A stretch of DNA of 64,000 nt. It comes from Frateuria flava. GTDB lineage: Bacteria > Pseudomonadota > Gammaproteobacteria > Xanthomonadales > Rhodanobacteraceae. The position numbers and the translations under genes were made by a program. Under the pieces are notes generated by a model that had not been told where the DNA came from, did no database searches, and was given only the letters and a program-made list of their open reading frames with translations. Shown in pieces: positions 17,064 to 27,600 of this stretch. The DNA lies in NCBI RefSeq assembly GCF_017837635.1, contig NZ_JAGJRS010000021.1, positions 62,001 through 126,000 of the forward strand, read 5' to 3'. Positions within the stretch are counted from its first letter, which is position 1; every line of letters begins with the position of its first letter.

Positions 17064-18962
17064 TTACAGCGGCTTGATGAGGTCGGACAGGGTGTCCGGC
17101 TTGCTGTTGTCGCGGACCAGGTGCGGGTACTTCAGGCCGTCGTGGTAGTCGATGCGGACGGTCTTGTACTCGTCGAAGTTTTTCACCAGCAGTTCGACCG
17201 GCTGGCTCTTGTTCTTCGCCGCGGCCGTGACCGCATCCTTGACCGCGTCGGCCGAGTATTCCTTGCCGTTGACCGCGACGATGGTCATGGCGGGGGCGAG
17301 GCCGGCCTTGAAGGCGGGGCTGTCCCACAGCACGTCGCCGATGCCGCCGTCCTTGCCGATCGACAGGCCCAGCGAGTAGGTCAGGTCGGCCGCGTGGCGA
17401 CGGGACTCCATCGCCTTGACGGCCTTGGACGGCTTGTCGGTGTAGACCAGCTTCCAGCCGTGCGAGGCGATGCCGCCGATCAGCGGGCCGTGGTCGTCAA
17501 GGCGCTTGCGCAGGTAGCTGGACCAGTCGAATGGCGCGATGTCGTTGAGCGTCTTGACCACGTCCTCGAAGGTGTAGGTGTTGACGCTCCAGTCGCCGTT
17601 GTTCATGCCGAAGAAGGCGCGCGCGAAATCGTCGATCTTCTTCTTGCCGCGGGTGAGCTCGCGCAGCTTGCCGTCGACGTCCAGCCAGATCATGGCACCG
17701 GCGGAGTAGTAGTCCTCGCTGGACTGGTAGTTGCGGTACGGCAGCGGGCTGCGCTGGGCGATGGTCGGGTCGTTGGTGGTGTCCTGCACGTTGCGCCAGC
17801 TGGCCAGGCCCGGACGGCCCTTGTCGTAGGTGGCGGCGACCAGGGCGAACATGTCCAGCGTCTCGTCCTTGTTCCACAGGCCCGCGCGCGCGGCAATGAC
17901 ATTGCCCCAGAACTGGGTCTGGCCCTCGTACACCCACAGCAGCGTGTCGCTCATCGGCACGTTGTAGTTGGGCGTGGTCAGGTCGGCGCCGCGGCGGTAT
18001 TTGCCGTCCCAGGAGTGGTTGTACTCGTGCGAGAACAGGTCACGTGCGTAGACGTTCTTGTCCCACTCGGTGAAGTAGTCGGCCGGCAGGCCGTCCTCGC
18101 TGGAGCGGTGGTGCTCCAGGCCGATGCCGCTCATCTTTTCGGTGAGCGAGACCAGGAAGTCGTAGTGGTCGTAGTGGTGCGCGCCGTAAAGCTTGTACAT
18201 CTGCTGGATCAGCTCGCGGTGCGGCTTGAGCTGCTCGGGCTTGATCTCCAGGTACTTCGGATCATCCGCCACCAGGTTCATGAACACCGGCACCTTGGCG
18301 CCCGGATCCAGGTCCACGCGCTTGAAGTACTTGCCGGCGAATACCGGCGAGTCGACCAGGTTGGTGTAGTCGATCGGCTTGTAGGTGACGGTGTTGCCGT
18401 CGGTGGAGGCCACCTCGAGCGCGGTGGCGGCCTTCCAGCCGTCCGGATAGGTGGCGGTGGCCTGCGACATGATGCGGTCGGTGTTGTAGCCGGCCGGGTA
18501 CAGGCTCATCGCATCCCACTGCAGGTTGAGCATCTCGGGCGTCATCACGATGCGCCCCTGGCTCCTGTCCTGCGGCGAGAGGAACTGGAACGAGGCTTCG
18601 ACTTCGGTCGCGCCCTGCGGCACGTCGACGTGGAAGGCATAGACGTTGAGCGGATCGCGTACCCACGGCAGCACCTTGCCGTTGGCCTTGACCACCAGAC
18701 CGGCGAACTTGTCGATCGGCCCGGTCGGCGAGTGGTGACCGGGGATCCACTGCGGATAGAGCAGCGTCAGCGGGCCGGGCTGGGCCGGGATGGTCTCGTG
18801 CACCCGGAATACGCGGTGGGCGATGTCGGTCGCGTCGACGTTGATCTTGATCGTGCCGTTGAAGGGCACGTCGCGCGGCGGCGGCACGTCGGCGAAGGCG
18901 GGCACGGCTACCAGCGCGAAGGTGGCGGCCAGCAGGGCGGAAGTGAGGGGCTTGTTTTTCAC
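17064..18962 (-). CDS. M61 family metallopeptidase (glycyl aminopeptidase-like), copy 1
   Basis: A 632-residue exported zinc peptidase. The signal peptide is KNKPLTSALLAATFALVAVP with cleavage after AFA. An N-terminal beta domain has RVHETIPAQPGPLTLLYPQW. The gluzincin motif HEYNH is at residues 312-316, preceded by GLEHHRSSE and followed by the third-ligand region LLWVYEGQTQFWG. The C-terminus is a PDZ-like domain (VLWDSPAFKAGLAPAMTIVA, then VNGKEYSADA). It likely cleaves N-terminal residues from peptides in the periplasm. The GTG start at 18962 is chosen because the signal peptide begins there; GGAG lies about 11 bases upstream. It is a clear paralogue of the next gene, from which it is separated by an inverted repeat. 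Confidence 0.92.
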   Translation of the reverse strand: MKNKPLTSALLAATFALVAVPAFADVPPPRDVPFNGTIKINVDATDIAHRVFRVHETIPAQPGPLTLLYPQWIPGHHSPTGPIDKFAGLVVKANGKVLPWVRDPLNVYAFHVDVPQGATEVEASFQFLSPQDRSQGRIVMTPEMLNLQWDAMSLYPAGYNTDRIMSQATATYPDGWKAATALEVASTDGNTVTYKPIDYTNLVDSPVFAGKYFKRVDLDPGAKVPVFMNLVADDPKYLEIKPEQLKPHRELIQQMYKLYGAHHYDHYDFLVSLTEKMSGIGLEHHRSSEDGLPADYFTEWDKNVYARDLFSHEYNHSWDGKYRRGADLTTPNYNVPMSDTLLWVYEGQTQFWGNVIAARAGLWNKDETLDMFALVAATYDKGRPGLASWRNVQDTTNDPTIAQRSPLPYRNYQSSEDYYSAGAMIWLDVDGKLRELTRGKKKIDDFARAFFGMNNGDWSVNTYTFEDVVKTLNDIAPFDWSSYLRKRLDDHGPLIGGIASHGWKLVYTDKPSKAVKAMESRRHAADLTYSLGLSIGKDGGIGDVLWDSPAFKAGLAPAMTIVAVNGKEYSADAVKDAVTAAAKNKSQPVELLVKNFDEYKTVRIDYHDGLKYPHLVRDNSKPDTLSDLIKPL

Positions 18963-18992
18963 GGAAGGAGCTCTCCGGTGGTGGTGCTCGAA

Positions 18993-19091
18993 CTCACCGT
19001 TCGTCCTGGGCGTAGCGCAGCCAGAGACATGTGCCGCGCGCCGGTCCTTCGACTTCGGCCCTGCGGGCCTGCGCTCGGGACGAACGGTGAG
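18993..19091. repeat. Family B inverted repeat between the two M61 genes
   Basis: Left arm 18993-19020 (CTCACCGTTCGTCCTGGGCG) and right arm 19045-19091, which ends GGGACGAACGGTGAG, form a long imperfect stem. Related single copies (core GTTCGCCCTGAGCGTAG...GAAGTCGAAGG) occur at 38693-38740, 38785-38822 and 50508-50543. It is an intergenic element of REP type. Confidence 0.85.
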
Positions 19092-19114
19092 GGTGGGATG
19101 GTTATCTGGCTGGT

Positions 19115-21019
19115 TTACTTGCGAGGAGCGGTGATCACGGTCAGCAGATCCTTGCCGTCGGCACGGACCAGGTGCGGGTATTTCAGGCCACCGTGGTAGT
19201 CCACCTTGATGGTGGTATAGACGTCCACGTTCTTGACCAGCAGCTCGACCGGCGCCTTGCTGGTCTGCGCGGCCTTGACGGCGTCCTTCAGCGCGTCGGG
19301 CGAGTAGTCCTTGCCGTTGACCGCGACGATGTCCAGGCCCGGCACCAGGCCGGCCTTGAACGCCGGGCCGTCCCACTGCACGTCGTAGATGTTGCCGCTC
19401 TTGGAGGCGGACAGGCCCAGCGACCAGGCCAGGTTGACGTTGTGGCGCATCGCTTCGCTGGCTTTGGTCTCGGCGTTGGGGGTGTCGGTGTAGACCAGCT
19501 TCCAGCCGCCGCGCTCGATGCCGTGTTCAGGGAGCTCGTCGCCGGTGTAATCGAGGCGCGTGCGCAGGAAGGTCTTCCAGTCGTACGGCTGCACCTGGTT
19601 GAGCGTGTCGACCACGTCCTCGAAGGTGTAGGTCTTGGTCACGTAGCTGCCGTCGTCCATGCCGAAGAAGTCACGGGCGAAGTCGTCCAGCGAGTGCTTG
19701 CCGTGGGAGAGCTGGCGGATCTGCGTGTCCACGTCCAGCCACAGCAGCTGGCCTTCTGGGTAGAAATCGGTACCGCGGCGATAGTTGCCCCAGCCACCGC
19801 CGCCGTAATAGGTCAGCGGCGCGGCGTCGGCGGTGTCCTGCAGCGAGCGCCAGGCACGGCCGGTACGCGCCGACATGGCCGCGGCGATGTTGGCCATCGC
19901 GTCGCGGTACTGCTCGGCCGTCCACATGCCCGAACGGGTGGTGAGCACACCGGCCCAGTAGTCGGTCAGGCCTTCGTAGACCCACAGCAGGTCGTCTTCC
20001 TCCACCGTGTTGAAGTCCGGCGCCCACAGCTTGGCCGGGCGGCGGAACTTGCCGCACCAGGAGTGCACGTACTCGTGCGGCATCAGGCTGGCCATCAGCG
20101 CGTAGGAGCTGTCGTCGGTCAACATGTCGGCCGGCAGGCGGTCGTCGCTGGACTGGTGGTGTTCCAGACCGAAGTGGCCGGTATGGTCGGACAGCGTGAG
20201 CAGGAAGTCGTAGTGCTCGTAGTGGTGCGCGCCGAACAGTTTGTCGGCCTGGTCGACCAGGTTGCGGTGCTGCTTGAGCTGGTCGGCGGAGAGCTTCACC
20301 TGATCGGCTTCGTCGGCCACCACGTTCAGATGCACCGGCACGTCGCCCTTGGGGTTCAGGTCCACACGATTGAAATGTTCGCCGGCGATCAGCGGCGAAT
20401 CGACGAAATTATTGAAGCTGATCGGCTTGAACGTGGTGCTGGCACCGTTGCGCGCCTGCACTTCCATCGCGGTGGCGAACTGCCAGCCGGCGGGGAGCGT
20501 CACGGTTGGCTGGATCTGGATCTGCCGCGTGTAGTAGCCGGCCGGGTAGAAGGCGACCTGGTTGAACTCCACATCCACCAGGTTGGGCGTTGAGGAGGCG
20601 CTGGCGCCGAACATGCCGCCCTCGCCGGGCGAAAGGAACTGGAACTGGAGCTGCAGCGCGCTGGCGCCCTCGGGCACGGTCATGTGCAGCGTGTACATGT
20701 CGCGCAGGTCGCGGCGCCACGGCACGCGCTTGCCGTTGGCGGTGATGATCAGGCCGGCGAGATTGTCGATCGGGCCGGAGGGCGAGTGCTCGCCCGGAAT
20801 CCATTGCGGGTAGTACAGCGTGAACGCGCCGGGCTTGGCCGGGATGGTCTCGTGCACGCGGAAAATCTTCTTCGGCGCGTCGGAGAGGTCCACCTTCAGC
20901 GTCAGCATGCCCGGATAGGGCTGGTCCACCGGCGGCGCCTTCTCCGCCAGCGCACCGGACGACAATGCCGCGCCCAGCGCGACCACCAACAGCTTCGAAC
21001 GAACATTCTTCACGGACAC
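19115..21019 (-). CDS. M61 family metallopeptidase (glycyl aminopeptidase-like), copy 2
   Basis: A 634-residue paralogue of the adjacent copy. Its signal peptide (KNVRSKLLVVALGAALSSGA) ends near ALA. Shared landmarks are RVHETIPAKPGAFTLYYPQW, GLEHHQSSDD, the zinc motif HEYVH at 315-319 in MPHEYVHSWCGKFRRP, LLWVYEGLTDYW, and a C-terminal PDZ-like part (WDGPAFKAGLVPGLDIVAVN). The pair arose by tandem duplication, and both keep the catalytic residues, so both should be active; substrate preferences may differ. The first ATG (21019) is used; an in-frame GTG two codons further in also fits. Confidence 0.92.
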   Translation of the reverse strand: MSVKNVRSKLLVVALGAALSSGALAEKAPPVDQPYPGMLTLKVDLSDAPKKIFRVHETIPAKPGAFTLYYPQWIPGEHSPSGPIDNLAGLIITANGKRVPWRRDLRDMYTLHMTVPEGASALQLQFQFLSPGEGGMFGASASSTPNLVDVEFNQVAFYPAGYYTRQIQIQPTVTLPAGWQFATAMEVQARNGASTTFKPISFNNFVDSPLIAGEHFNRVDLNPKGDVPVHLNVVADEADQVKLSADQLKQHRNLVDQADKLFGAHHYEHYDFLLTLSDHTGHFGLEHHQSSDDRLPADMLTDDSSYALMASLMPHEYVHSWCGKFRRPAKLWAPDFNTVEEDDLLWVYEGLTDYWAGVLTTRSGMWTAEQYRDAMANIAAAMSARTGRAWRSLQDTADAAPLTYYGGGGWGNYRRGTDFYPEGQLLWLDVDTQIRQLSHGKHSLDDFARDFFGMDDGSYVTKTYTFEDVVDTLNQVQPYDWKTFLRTRLDYTGDELPEHGIERGGWKLVYTDTPNAETKASEAMRHNVNLAWSLGLSASKSGNIYDVQWDGPAFKAGLVPGLDIVAVNGKDYSPDALKDAVKAAQTSKAPVELLVKNVDVYTTIKVDYHGGLKYPHLVRADGKDLLTVITAPRK

Positions 21020-21172
21020 TTCCCCTGACGGACAACGGCCACGCCAGGGGCGCGGATGGCGTCCCGATAACCAACGTGACAGCCATCCGATGGTAGGACG
21101 AAGGTCACGCCCCTCCCCCTGCCAGAGGTCACGGCGGACGCCGGCTTCTCGCCCCTAAATGCGGCACATACG

Positions 21173-21202
21173 CGAAGGCCCCCGCGTGCGCGGAGGCCTT
21201 CG
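21173..21202 (-). terminator. Hairpin downstream of the amino-acid permease gene
   Basis: A perfect 8-bp stem CGAAGGCC / GGCCTTCG with a 14-nt GC-rich loop, 24 bp past the permease stop. There is no T-tract on the minus strand, so it is only a possible terminator. Confidence 0.45.
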
Positions 21203-21225
21203 GCAGCATCGGCGTTGGCGCGGCG

Positions 21226-22779
21226 TCAGCCGTTGGCCTTCTCGCGCCCCAGCTGGCTGTGGCGCATGCCATAGGCGAAGTAGATCACCAGGCCGATGCC
21301 CATCCAGATCAGGAAGCGCCAGATGGTGACCATGTCCAGGCCGCCGATCATGTGGAAGCGGCCGTCGGTGACCCAGGGCCAGCCGATGATCAGGAACAGC
21401 GAGAACACGATGCCCAGCGGAGCGAGCAGCCACAGCGCCGGGGTACGGAAGCGACGTTCCAGGTTGGGCTGGGTAATGCGAAGGATCAGCACCGAGGCGC
21501 AGATCACGATGAACGCCGACAGCGTACCGATGTTCACCAGTTCGGCCAGCTCGCGGATCGGCAGCAGGCCGGCGGCCAGCGCGGTGAAGATGCCCAGCAG
21601 CAGGGTCGGGCGGTACGGCGTGCCATATTTCGGATGCACCTTGGCGAACCAGCGCGGCAGCAGGCCGTCGCGGGCGAGCGCGAACCAGATGCGCGCGGCA
21701 CCGAGCATGAAGGCGAACACCACCGAGGCGATGCCGCACACCGCGGCCAGGTCGATGATGCCGCTGACCCAGTGCAGGCCCCGCGCCTCGAACACGGCGC
21801 TGACCGGCGCCTGGCTGGCGAGGATCATCCCGGTGGTGCACTGGCCGGCTGCCTGCGTGGCATCCACGCAGCCGTTGTAGGGCACCATGCCGGTGAGGAT
21901 CAGCGAGATCGCCAGGTACATCACCATCGAGATGCCCAGCGAGGCGATCACTGCCAGCGGCAGGTCGCGCTGCGGGTTCTTCGACTCCTCCGCCGCAGTG
22001 GTCAGCGTGTCGTAGCCGAACACGGCGAAGAACACGATGCTCGCCGCGGCCAGCACGCCGTCCCAGCCGTAGCGGGTGCCGCCGGTCGCGAGCGGATCGT
22101 GGATGAGGTCGGGGATGAAAGGGGTCCAGTTGGACGCATGCACGAAGAACGCGCCCACCACGATGACCACCAATACGCCGATCACCTTCATGGTCACCAC
22201 GACGGTGTTGAAGCGCGCGCCGATCTCGGTGCGCATGATCTGGATCCAGGAAATGCCCAGCGCCACGATCACCGCGATGAGGTTGACCACCTTGCCGCTG
22301 TCCGGCTGTGCCGGGTCGTAGGCGCCCTGCAGCCAGACCGGCAGGTGCAAACCGGTGACCTGGATGATCAGCGATTGCAGGTAGTTGGATGTACCGGCCG
22401 CCACCACGCCGACGATCAGCGCGTATTCGACCAGCAGGTCCCAGCCGATGATCCATGCTGGCAACTCACCCAGCACGGCATAGCCGTAGGTGTAGGCGCT
22501 GCCGGTGACCGGGATCATGCCGGCGAACTCGGCGTAGGCCAGCGCGGCGCATGCGCTGCCGATGCCGGCGACCAGGAAGCTCAGGATGATCGCGGGGCCG
22601 GCATTGAGCGCCGCTTCATTGGGCGCCAGCACGAAGACGCCGACGCCGACGATGGCGCCCACGCCAATGGCGGTGAGCTGCCATACACCCATGGTGCGGC
22701 GGAAATCCTTCGATCCGCCAGCCTCGGACTGCAGTTGTTGAACCGACTTGCGGCGTACCAGCCTGGAAAGAAATCCCAT
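21226..22779 (-). CDS. APC-superfamily amino-acid permease
   Basis: A 517-residue inner-membrane transporter with about 12 predicted helices. The APC consensus in helix 1, GVGAIVGVGVFVLAPNEA, contains the G-[AS]-I-[VI]-G-x-G-x-F substrate-binding turn. Other helices include YAEFAGMIPVTGSAYTYGYA (helix 3) and FFAVFGYDTLTTAAEESKNP. This is the cationic-amino-acid transporter (CAT/YfnA-like) branch, importing amino acids by proton symport or exchange. A ~35-residue loop with two cysteines (YNGCVDATQAAGQC) lies between helices 7 and 8 and probably faces the periplasm. Start ATG 22779 is preceded by AAGGGGATACCC. The neighbours are peptidases, so uptake of released amino acids is a reasonable guess. 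Confidence 0.92.
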   Translation of the reverse strand: MGFLSRLVRRKSVQQLQSEAGGSKDFRRTMGVWQLTAIGVGAIVGVGVFVLAPNEAALNAGPAIILSFLVAGIGSACAALAYAEFAGMIPVTGSAYTYGYAVLGELPAWIIGWDLLVEYALIVGVVAAGTSNYLQSLIIQVTGLHLPVWLQGAYDPAQPDSGKVVNLIAVIVALGISWIQIMRTEIGARFNTVVVTMKVIGVLVVIVVGAFFVHASNWTPFIPDLIHDPLATGGTRYGWDGVLAAASIVFFAVFGYDTLTTAAEESKNPQRDLPLAVIASLGISMVMYLAISLILTGMVPYNGCVDATQAAGQCTTGMILASQAPVSAVFEARGLHWVSGIIDLAAVCGIASVVFAFMLGAARIWFALARDGLLPRWFAKVHPKYGTPYRPTLLLGIFTALAAGLLPIRELAELVNIGTLSAFIVICASVLILRITQPNLERRFRTPALWLLAPLGIVFSLFLIIGWPWVTDGRFHMIGGLDMVTIWRFLIWMGIGLVIYFAYGMRHSQLGREKANG

Positions 22780-23008
22780 CGGGTATCCCCTTGAAAACAA
22801 GCGCCGATCATAACGTGGAGCTTGCAAGTGGCTGCAACCCGTGGTTGGGTGGTGGCGTCCGTCGGGCCGTTCCGCACGCGCATCGACGGCATCGGCGGCG
22901 CCCCTTCCAACGCGGCAGCGGGGCCACGGCGACCTGCCAGGAATTCCGGAAAAGGTCGGCTTCCGGCGCCCCGAACGGGGGTTATCCGGGTTGCCTGCAA
23001 GTCCGGGG

Positions 23009-24301
23009 TCAGTGCCCCATGGTGCCAGCCGTATGGTCTTTCGCGCTCACCTCCGGCACCGAGGCAGACCGGCGCGCCGGCGCGACCCAGGGCAACGCCA
23101 GCGCGCAGATGCCGAAGACCACCAGCATCGCAACAACGACCCGGGGGTCGAGCTCGACCACGCCGAACCAGCGGCCGCTCGCCCATGGCACCAGCGCCGT
23201 GGCGAGCACGCGGAGCGCCTCGAACCAGCGCGCCGCGCGCCGCCCTTCCATCAGCGCACCGAGCACGGTGAGGCTGACGACCAGGTAGGCCGCGTAAGCC
23301 AGCAGCGTCGACAGGCTGGCCGTGGCACTGAGGGCGAGGAACTGCGTGGCCATACCCAGCAGCAGCGCGAACTGCAGCAGGCAGTAGAAGGTGAGCGCGC
23401 GGGACATGGCCGGGTCGAAGCGCTCGCGAGAGATGTCAAAGGCGGGCCTGGGGAAGCGCGCCGCCACGTCCGCCGGGCGCCAGCCAGGCGGCCTGAGCCA
23501 GACCTGCAGCTTGTCGCGCCAGCGCCGTGCGTGCCAGGCGTCTTTCGCCGCCGCCCAGTAGACCTCGACATTCGCCCACAACGGGTTCCAGCTGCGCAGC
23601 GGGGCGCGCGTGCCGTAGACCGGCGGGTCGCTGTCGTCCTCCTCCACGAACGTGCCGAACAGCCGGTCCCAGACGATCAGGATGCCGCCGTAGTTGCGAT
23701 CGAGGTAGCGGTCGTTCACCGCATGATGCGCGCGATGGTTGGAGGGCGAGCAGAACACGCGGTCGAACCAGCCCAGTCGGCCGATCTGCTCGGTATGCAC
23801 CCAGAACTGGTAGAGCAAGTCGATCAGCGCGACCACCACGAACACTTCGGTCGGAATGCCGGCCAGCGCCATCGGCAGGTAGAACAGCCAGCCCAGCAGT
23901 ACACCGCTGCCGGTCTGGCGCAGTGCGGTGGAGAGGTTGTAGTGCTCGCTCTGGTGGTGCACCACATGCGCGGCCCAGAGGATGTTCACCTCGTGCCCCG
24001 CACGGTGCAGCCAGTAATAAAGGAAATCGTAGGCGAGCAGCGCGAGCACCCATACGACGATGCTGTCGGCCGGAAGCGTCAGCGGCGCCAGGTGCACGGC
24101 GACCCAAGCGTAGATGCCGATCGACAGCAACTTGCCGAATACGCCGGCGACCTGCGAGATCACGCCCAGCCCGATGCTGCTGATCGCGTCGTTCGTGCGG
24201 TAGGTCGGCCGGCCGCGCCAGCGCGCCACCAGCAGCTCCAGGCCGATCAGGGCGAAGAACACCGGTGTGGCCCAGGTGATGATCAGTTCCTGCACGTGCA
24301 T
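23009..24301 (-). CDS. Sterol desaturase / fatty acid hydroxylase superfamily membrane protein
   Basis: A 430-residue integral membrane protein with the histidine boxes that bind a di-iron centre in this superfamily: HRAGH (in YDFLYYWLHRAGHE), HVVHHQSEH and SNHRAHHAVN, with extra His at VHTEQIGR. The first ~260 residues are the hydroxylase domain; the C-terminal ~130 residues add three or four more helices, as in longer bacterial members. The substrate (a lipid acyl chain, sterol-like compound or carotenoid) cannot be told from sequence. It stands alone; 229 bp separate its stop from the permease gene start, and a terminator for the next gene lies upstream. Confidence 0.88.
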   Translation of the reverse strand: MHVQELIITWATPVFFALIGLELLVARWRGRPTYRTNDAISSIGLGVISQVAGVFGKLLSIGIYAWVAVHLAPLTLPADSIVVWVLALLAYDFLYYWLHRAGHEVNILWAAHVVHHQSEHYNLSTALRQTGSGVLLGWLFYLPMALAGIPTEVFVVVALIDLLYQFWVHTEQIGRLGWFDRVFCSPSNHRAHHAVNDRYLDRNYGGILIVWDRLFGTFVEEDDSDPPVYGTRAPLRSWNPLWANVEVYWAAAKDAWHARRWRDKLQVWLRPPGWRPADVAARFPRPAFDISRERFDPAMSRALTFYCLLQFALLLGMATQFLALSATASLSTLLAYAAYLVVSLTVLGALMEGRRAARWFEALRVLATALVPWASGRWFGVVELDPRVVVAMLVVFGICALALPWVAPARRSASVPEVSAKDHTAGTMGH

Positions 24302-24664
24302 GGCATTGGCGGCCGATACCGCTTTCGATGACGGTCCAGGACCGCATCCTACCGCTTGCCGCCGGCCGGTCGCAGGTGGCCACGACCGACAACGACCCTT
24401 GCGGGCAACACGCCGCGGCCGTGGCTGCGATGCCGAGATCCTGGTGCGGCTTTACCACCCGTTCCCTCGCCGCGGTTGCAGTGGACCACAGCCACCCTAC
24501 GCGAGCGATGGTCGCCACTGCCGAGAGCTCTCGTGACCCGGGCGGCCGTCGTGACCATCCCATCCGCCGGTGAGCGCGGTGAACCAAAAAAAAGGGCCGC
24601 AGGTAAACCTGCGGCCCCGGGGTGATACCCCGGGCTGCGAACAGCCCGGGTGTTGCTTGCGACC
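24302..24664. other. Gene-free gap between hydroxylase start and Oar-like receptor end
   Basis: No gene is seen. The right side holds the receptor terminator (24586-24618). The rest should contain the promoter of the hydroxylase gene. A short purine-rich and direct-repeat-poor sequence gives no other signal. Confidence 0.5.
24586..24618 (-). terminator. Rho-independent terminator of the Oar-like TonB receptor
   Basis: On the minus strand, the stem GGGCCGCAGG / CCTGCGGCCC with a TTTA loop is followed directly by eight T residues (24593-24586). It lies 47 bp past the receptor stop codon. Confidence 0.95.
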
Positions 24665-27600
24665 TTAGAAGTCGTACGACACGCCGAAGCGGACGTAACG
24701 CGGGGTCTGCGAGCTGTACGGACGGTTGTAGCTCGGGTTCGGATTGGCGGTGAAGCCGCTCAGCGGGTAGGTCTGCGTCGTGGTCTGCTTGTTGAACACG
24801 TTGTAGACCATCACGTTGAACGCAAGCTTCTTGCCAGCCCACTCCGGACGGTATTCCGCGCTCAGGTCGAAGCGGTAGGTCCACGGCTGACGCTCGTCGC
24901 CCGGGGAGTACGGCTGGCCCTTGCAGAAGTGGTAGTAACCACCGCCGTAACCCAGGCCCGGGTTCGACTCTTCGGCACCGTAGTAGCCCAGGCAGGTCTT
25001 CGGCATGCCGGACATGACCACCAGGTTACCCGAGAGCATCCACTCCGGGGTCAGCTGGTAGGCGCCGTACGCCTTGAGCTGGTGACGGCGATCGTTGGAC
25101 AGGGCGCCATTGGCGTAGTCCATCAGCTCGGCGTAATCCCAGTCCACCGTGGCCGAGACGTCGGTCTGGCCGATGTCCGAACGCACCTGGCCTTCGCTGT
25201 TGCCGAAGCTGTGCGACCACAGGTAGTCGATCTTGCCGTACCACTTGCCGTCGAACGGATGCTCCAGGTACAGGTTCAGGCCGTAGTACTTGCGCTTGAG
25301 CGTGGTGTTGAAGCCGAAGTCGTCCATGGTCATCGGGACGGTGTAGTAACCATTGCCCGCCGCGTTCGGGATCATCAGGACGTTGGTGCGGCCCGGGTTG
25401 ACCAGGTAGCTGCCCTGGATCGTGCCGACGTCGTCCATGTCGATGCCCATCGCTTCCATCTTCGTGCGGATCGCGAAGGAATCGCCGATGTCGTCGATGG
25501 CGTTGCGCAGGTTGCGGAACGTGGCCTTGGCGCCGTAGGTCCAGGACTCGTTGAACTGCTTGTCGAAGCCGAGGATGTACTCATCCTGGTACTCGGACTT
25601 CAGGTTGCGCGAGGTCGCGGTCAGCGGGTCGCGCGGCTGGCCGTATTCGCCGTTGGACGAGATCGGGCCGCCGGTGCTGGTCGGGATCGGGGTCAGGCCG
25701 GTGGGGACGCCGTTCGCATCGATGCCGGTGTAGGTGAAGTACTCGTCCACCAGCAGCGAGGAACCGGCCGCACGCAGCGCGACGCTCGCGGGCATGGCGA
25801 GGTAGTAGCGACCGGCATTGCCGTACACCTTGAAGGTGGAGTCGCCATTGACGTCCCACGAGAAGCCCACGCGCGGTGCCCACTGCGGCGAGGTCAGGCG
25901 CAGGTACGGCACGCCGTCACCATTGTTGTTGGTGAACTGGTCGTTACGCAGGCCGATCTTGACCAGCCAGCGGTCGTTCACCTGCCAGCTGTCCTCGATG
26001 TACTGCGCGCGCTGCTCGGTGGTCACCGTGGCGCCGTTGGCCTGACGGTAACGCGAGACGAAGTAGCCGCTCTGGCCGTTGGCCACCGCACCGGGGTTGA
26101 CCACCCACGGCTGCGTCTGCCAGGTCGGGCCATTGGCGTCCGGACCGCCGACGATGTACTTGCTCGGATCGCCCGCGTCGTAGGACCACGAGTAGCCCTG
26201 ACCGGAGGAGATCGTCCGGTCGTTCTCGTCGGTGATCTTCTGGTTGTCGATACCGGCGGTGATGGTGTGGTCACCGATGTGGTAGCTGACGTCGATGCGC
26301 AGGTTGGTGTTCTTCGAGCTGTGCGCCGGGTCGGTGATGTAGCTGGCCGTCTGCGGACCGGTGATCGGGTTGCCGCCGGTGATGGCCGGGTTCTGCTTGT
26401 CGCCGCCGAACACGTAGGCGTTGTTTGCGTCGTAGCCCGGCACGGTCTCGTAGAACGTGCCCTTCATTTCGCCGTACAGCGCGCTGACCGTCAGGTCATC
26501 GGTGATGTAGCTGGTGAACTTGGCCGAGTACAGGTCCGAGCCGTACTTGTGCGACGTGTCGTAGCTGTTGAACGCGCCGGTGCTGAGCGTGGCGTAGTCG
26601 AAGTCGTACAGGGTGCCCGCATAGGACTCCTTGCTCGACGCGCCGGTCAGCTCCAGGATGTTGCTGTCGTTGATGTTCCAGTCGAGCTTGCCGTACCACT
26701 TCGGGTTGTCGTAGCGGTACTGGGTGGTCTGCGGCGCAGCGTTCGAACCGACGCTAGTGCCCTCACGACGCTCGGCCTCGGCGGCGCCGAAGAAGAACAG
26801 CTTGTCCTTGATCAGCGGACCGCCGGCATAACCGGAAACGGTGGTGACCCAGGACTTGCTCTCGTTGCGGTACTGACGCATCTTGCCGGCCGAAGCGCCC
26901 GTCACGTAGTAGTAGTTCTTCGGATCGGACTTGAGCGACTTGGGCGTCCACTGGATCTGGCCACCGAAGTGCCACTCGTTGGTGCCGCGCTTGCCGACCT
27001 GGCTGATCACGCCGCCGTCGGAACGACCGTAGGCCGCACCGTAACCGCCGCTGAGGATTTCCTGCTGGTCGATGGCGCCGTACGGCAGGGTCAGGCCACC
27101 GAGGCCGCTGAGCGGATCGGTCGTGTTGAAGCCGTTGATGTAGTAGGCGTTCTCGGTCACCGACGAACCGCCGAAGGACACCACGTTGCCACCGGCGGTG
27201 CCAGTGAACAGGGCGCTGCCTTCCACCACGCCCGGAGCCAGCAGGGCGATCGCCTCGGCGCTGCGGGCCAGCGGCAACTTGGCCAGCTGTTCGGCGGTGA
27301 TGACGGTGCGCGAGTCCACGCCGGTCACGTCGATCGTCGGCAGCGCGTTGGCGCTGACGGTGATGGCGGACAGGTTCTGGGCGTCAGCCGCGCCCGCCGC
27401 TGCGAACGAGACCTGCGTACCGGCACCCACGCGCAGGGTGACGTTCTTGCGGGAATCGACGTCCTGGCCGTTCTGGCGCAGGGTGACGGTGTAGTCGCCC
27501 AGCGGCAGCTGGTTGGCGACGAAGTGACCGGAAGCGTCGACCGCGACTTCGCGCGTGAAGCCGGTGCTGCTCTGGATCAGGACGGTTTCGCCCTGGGCGG

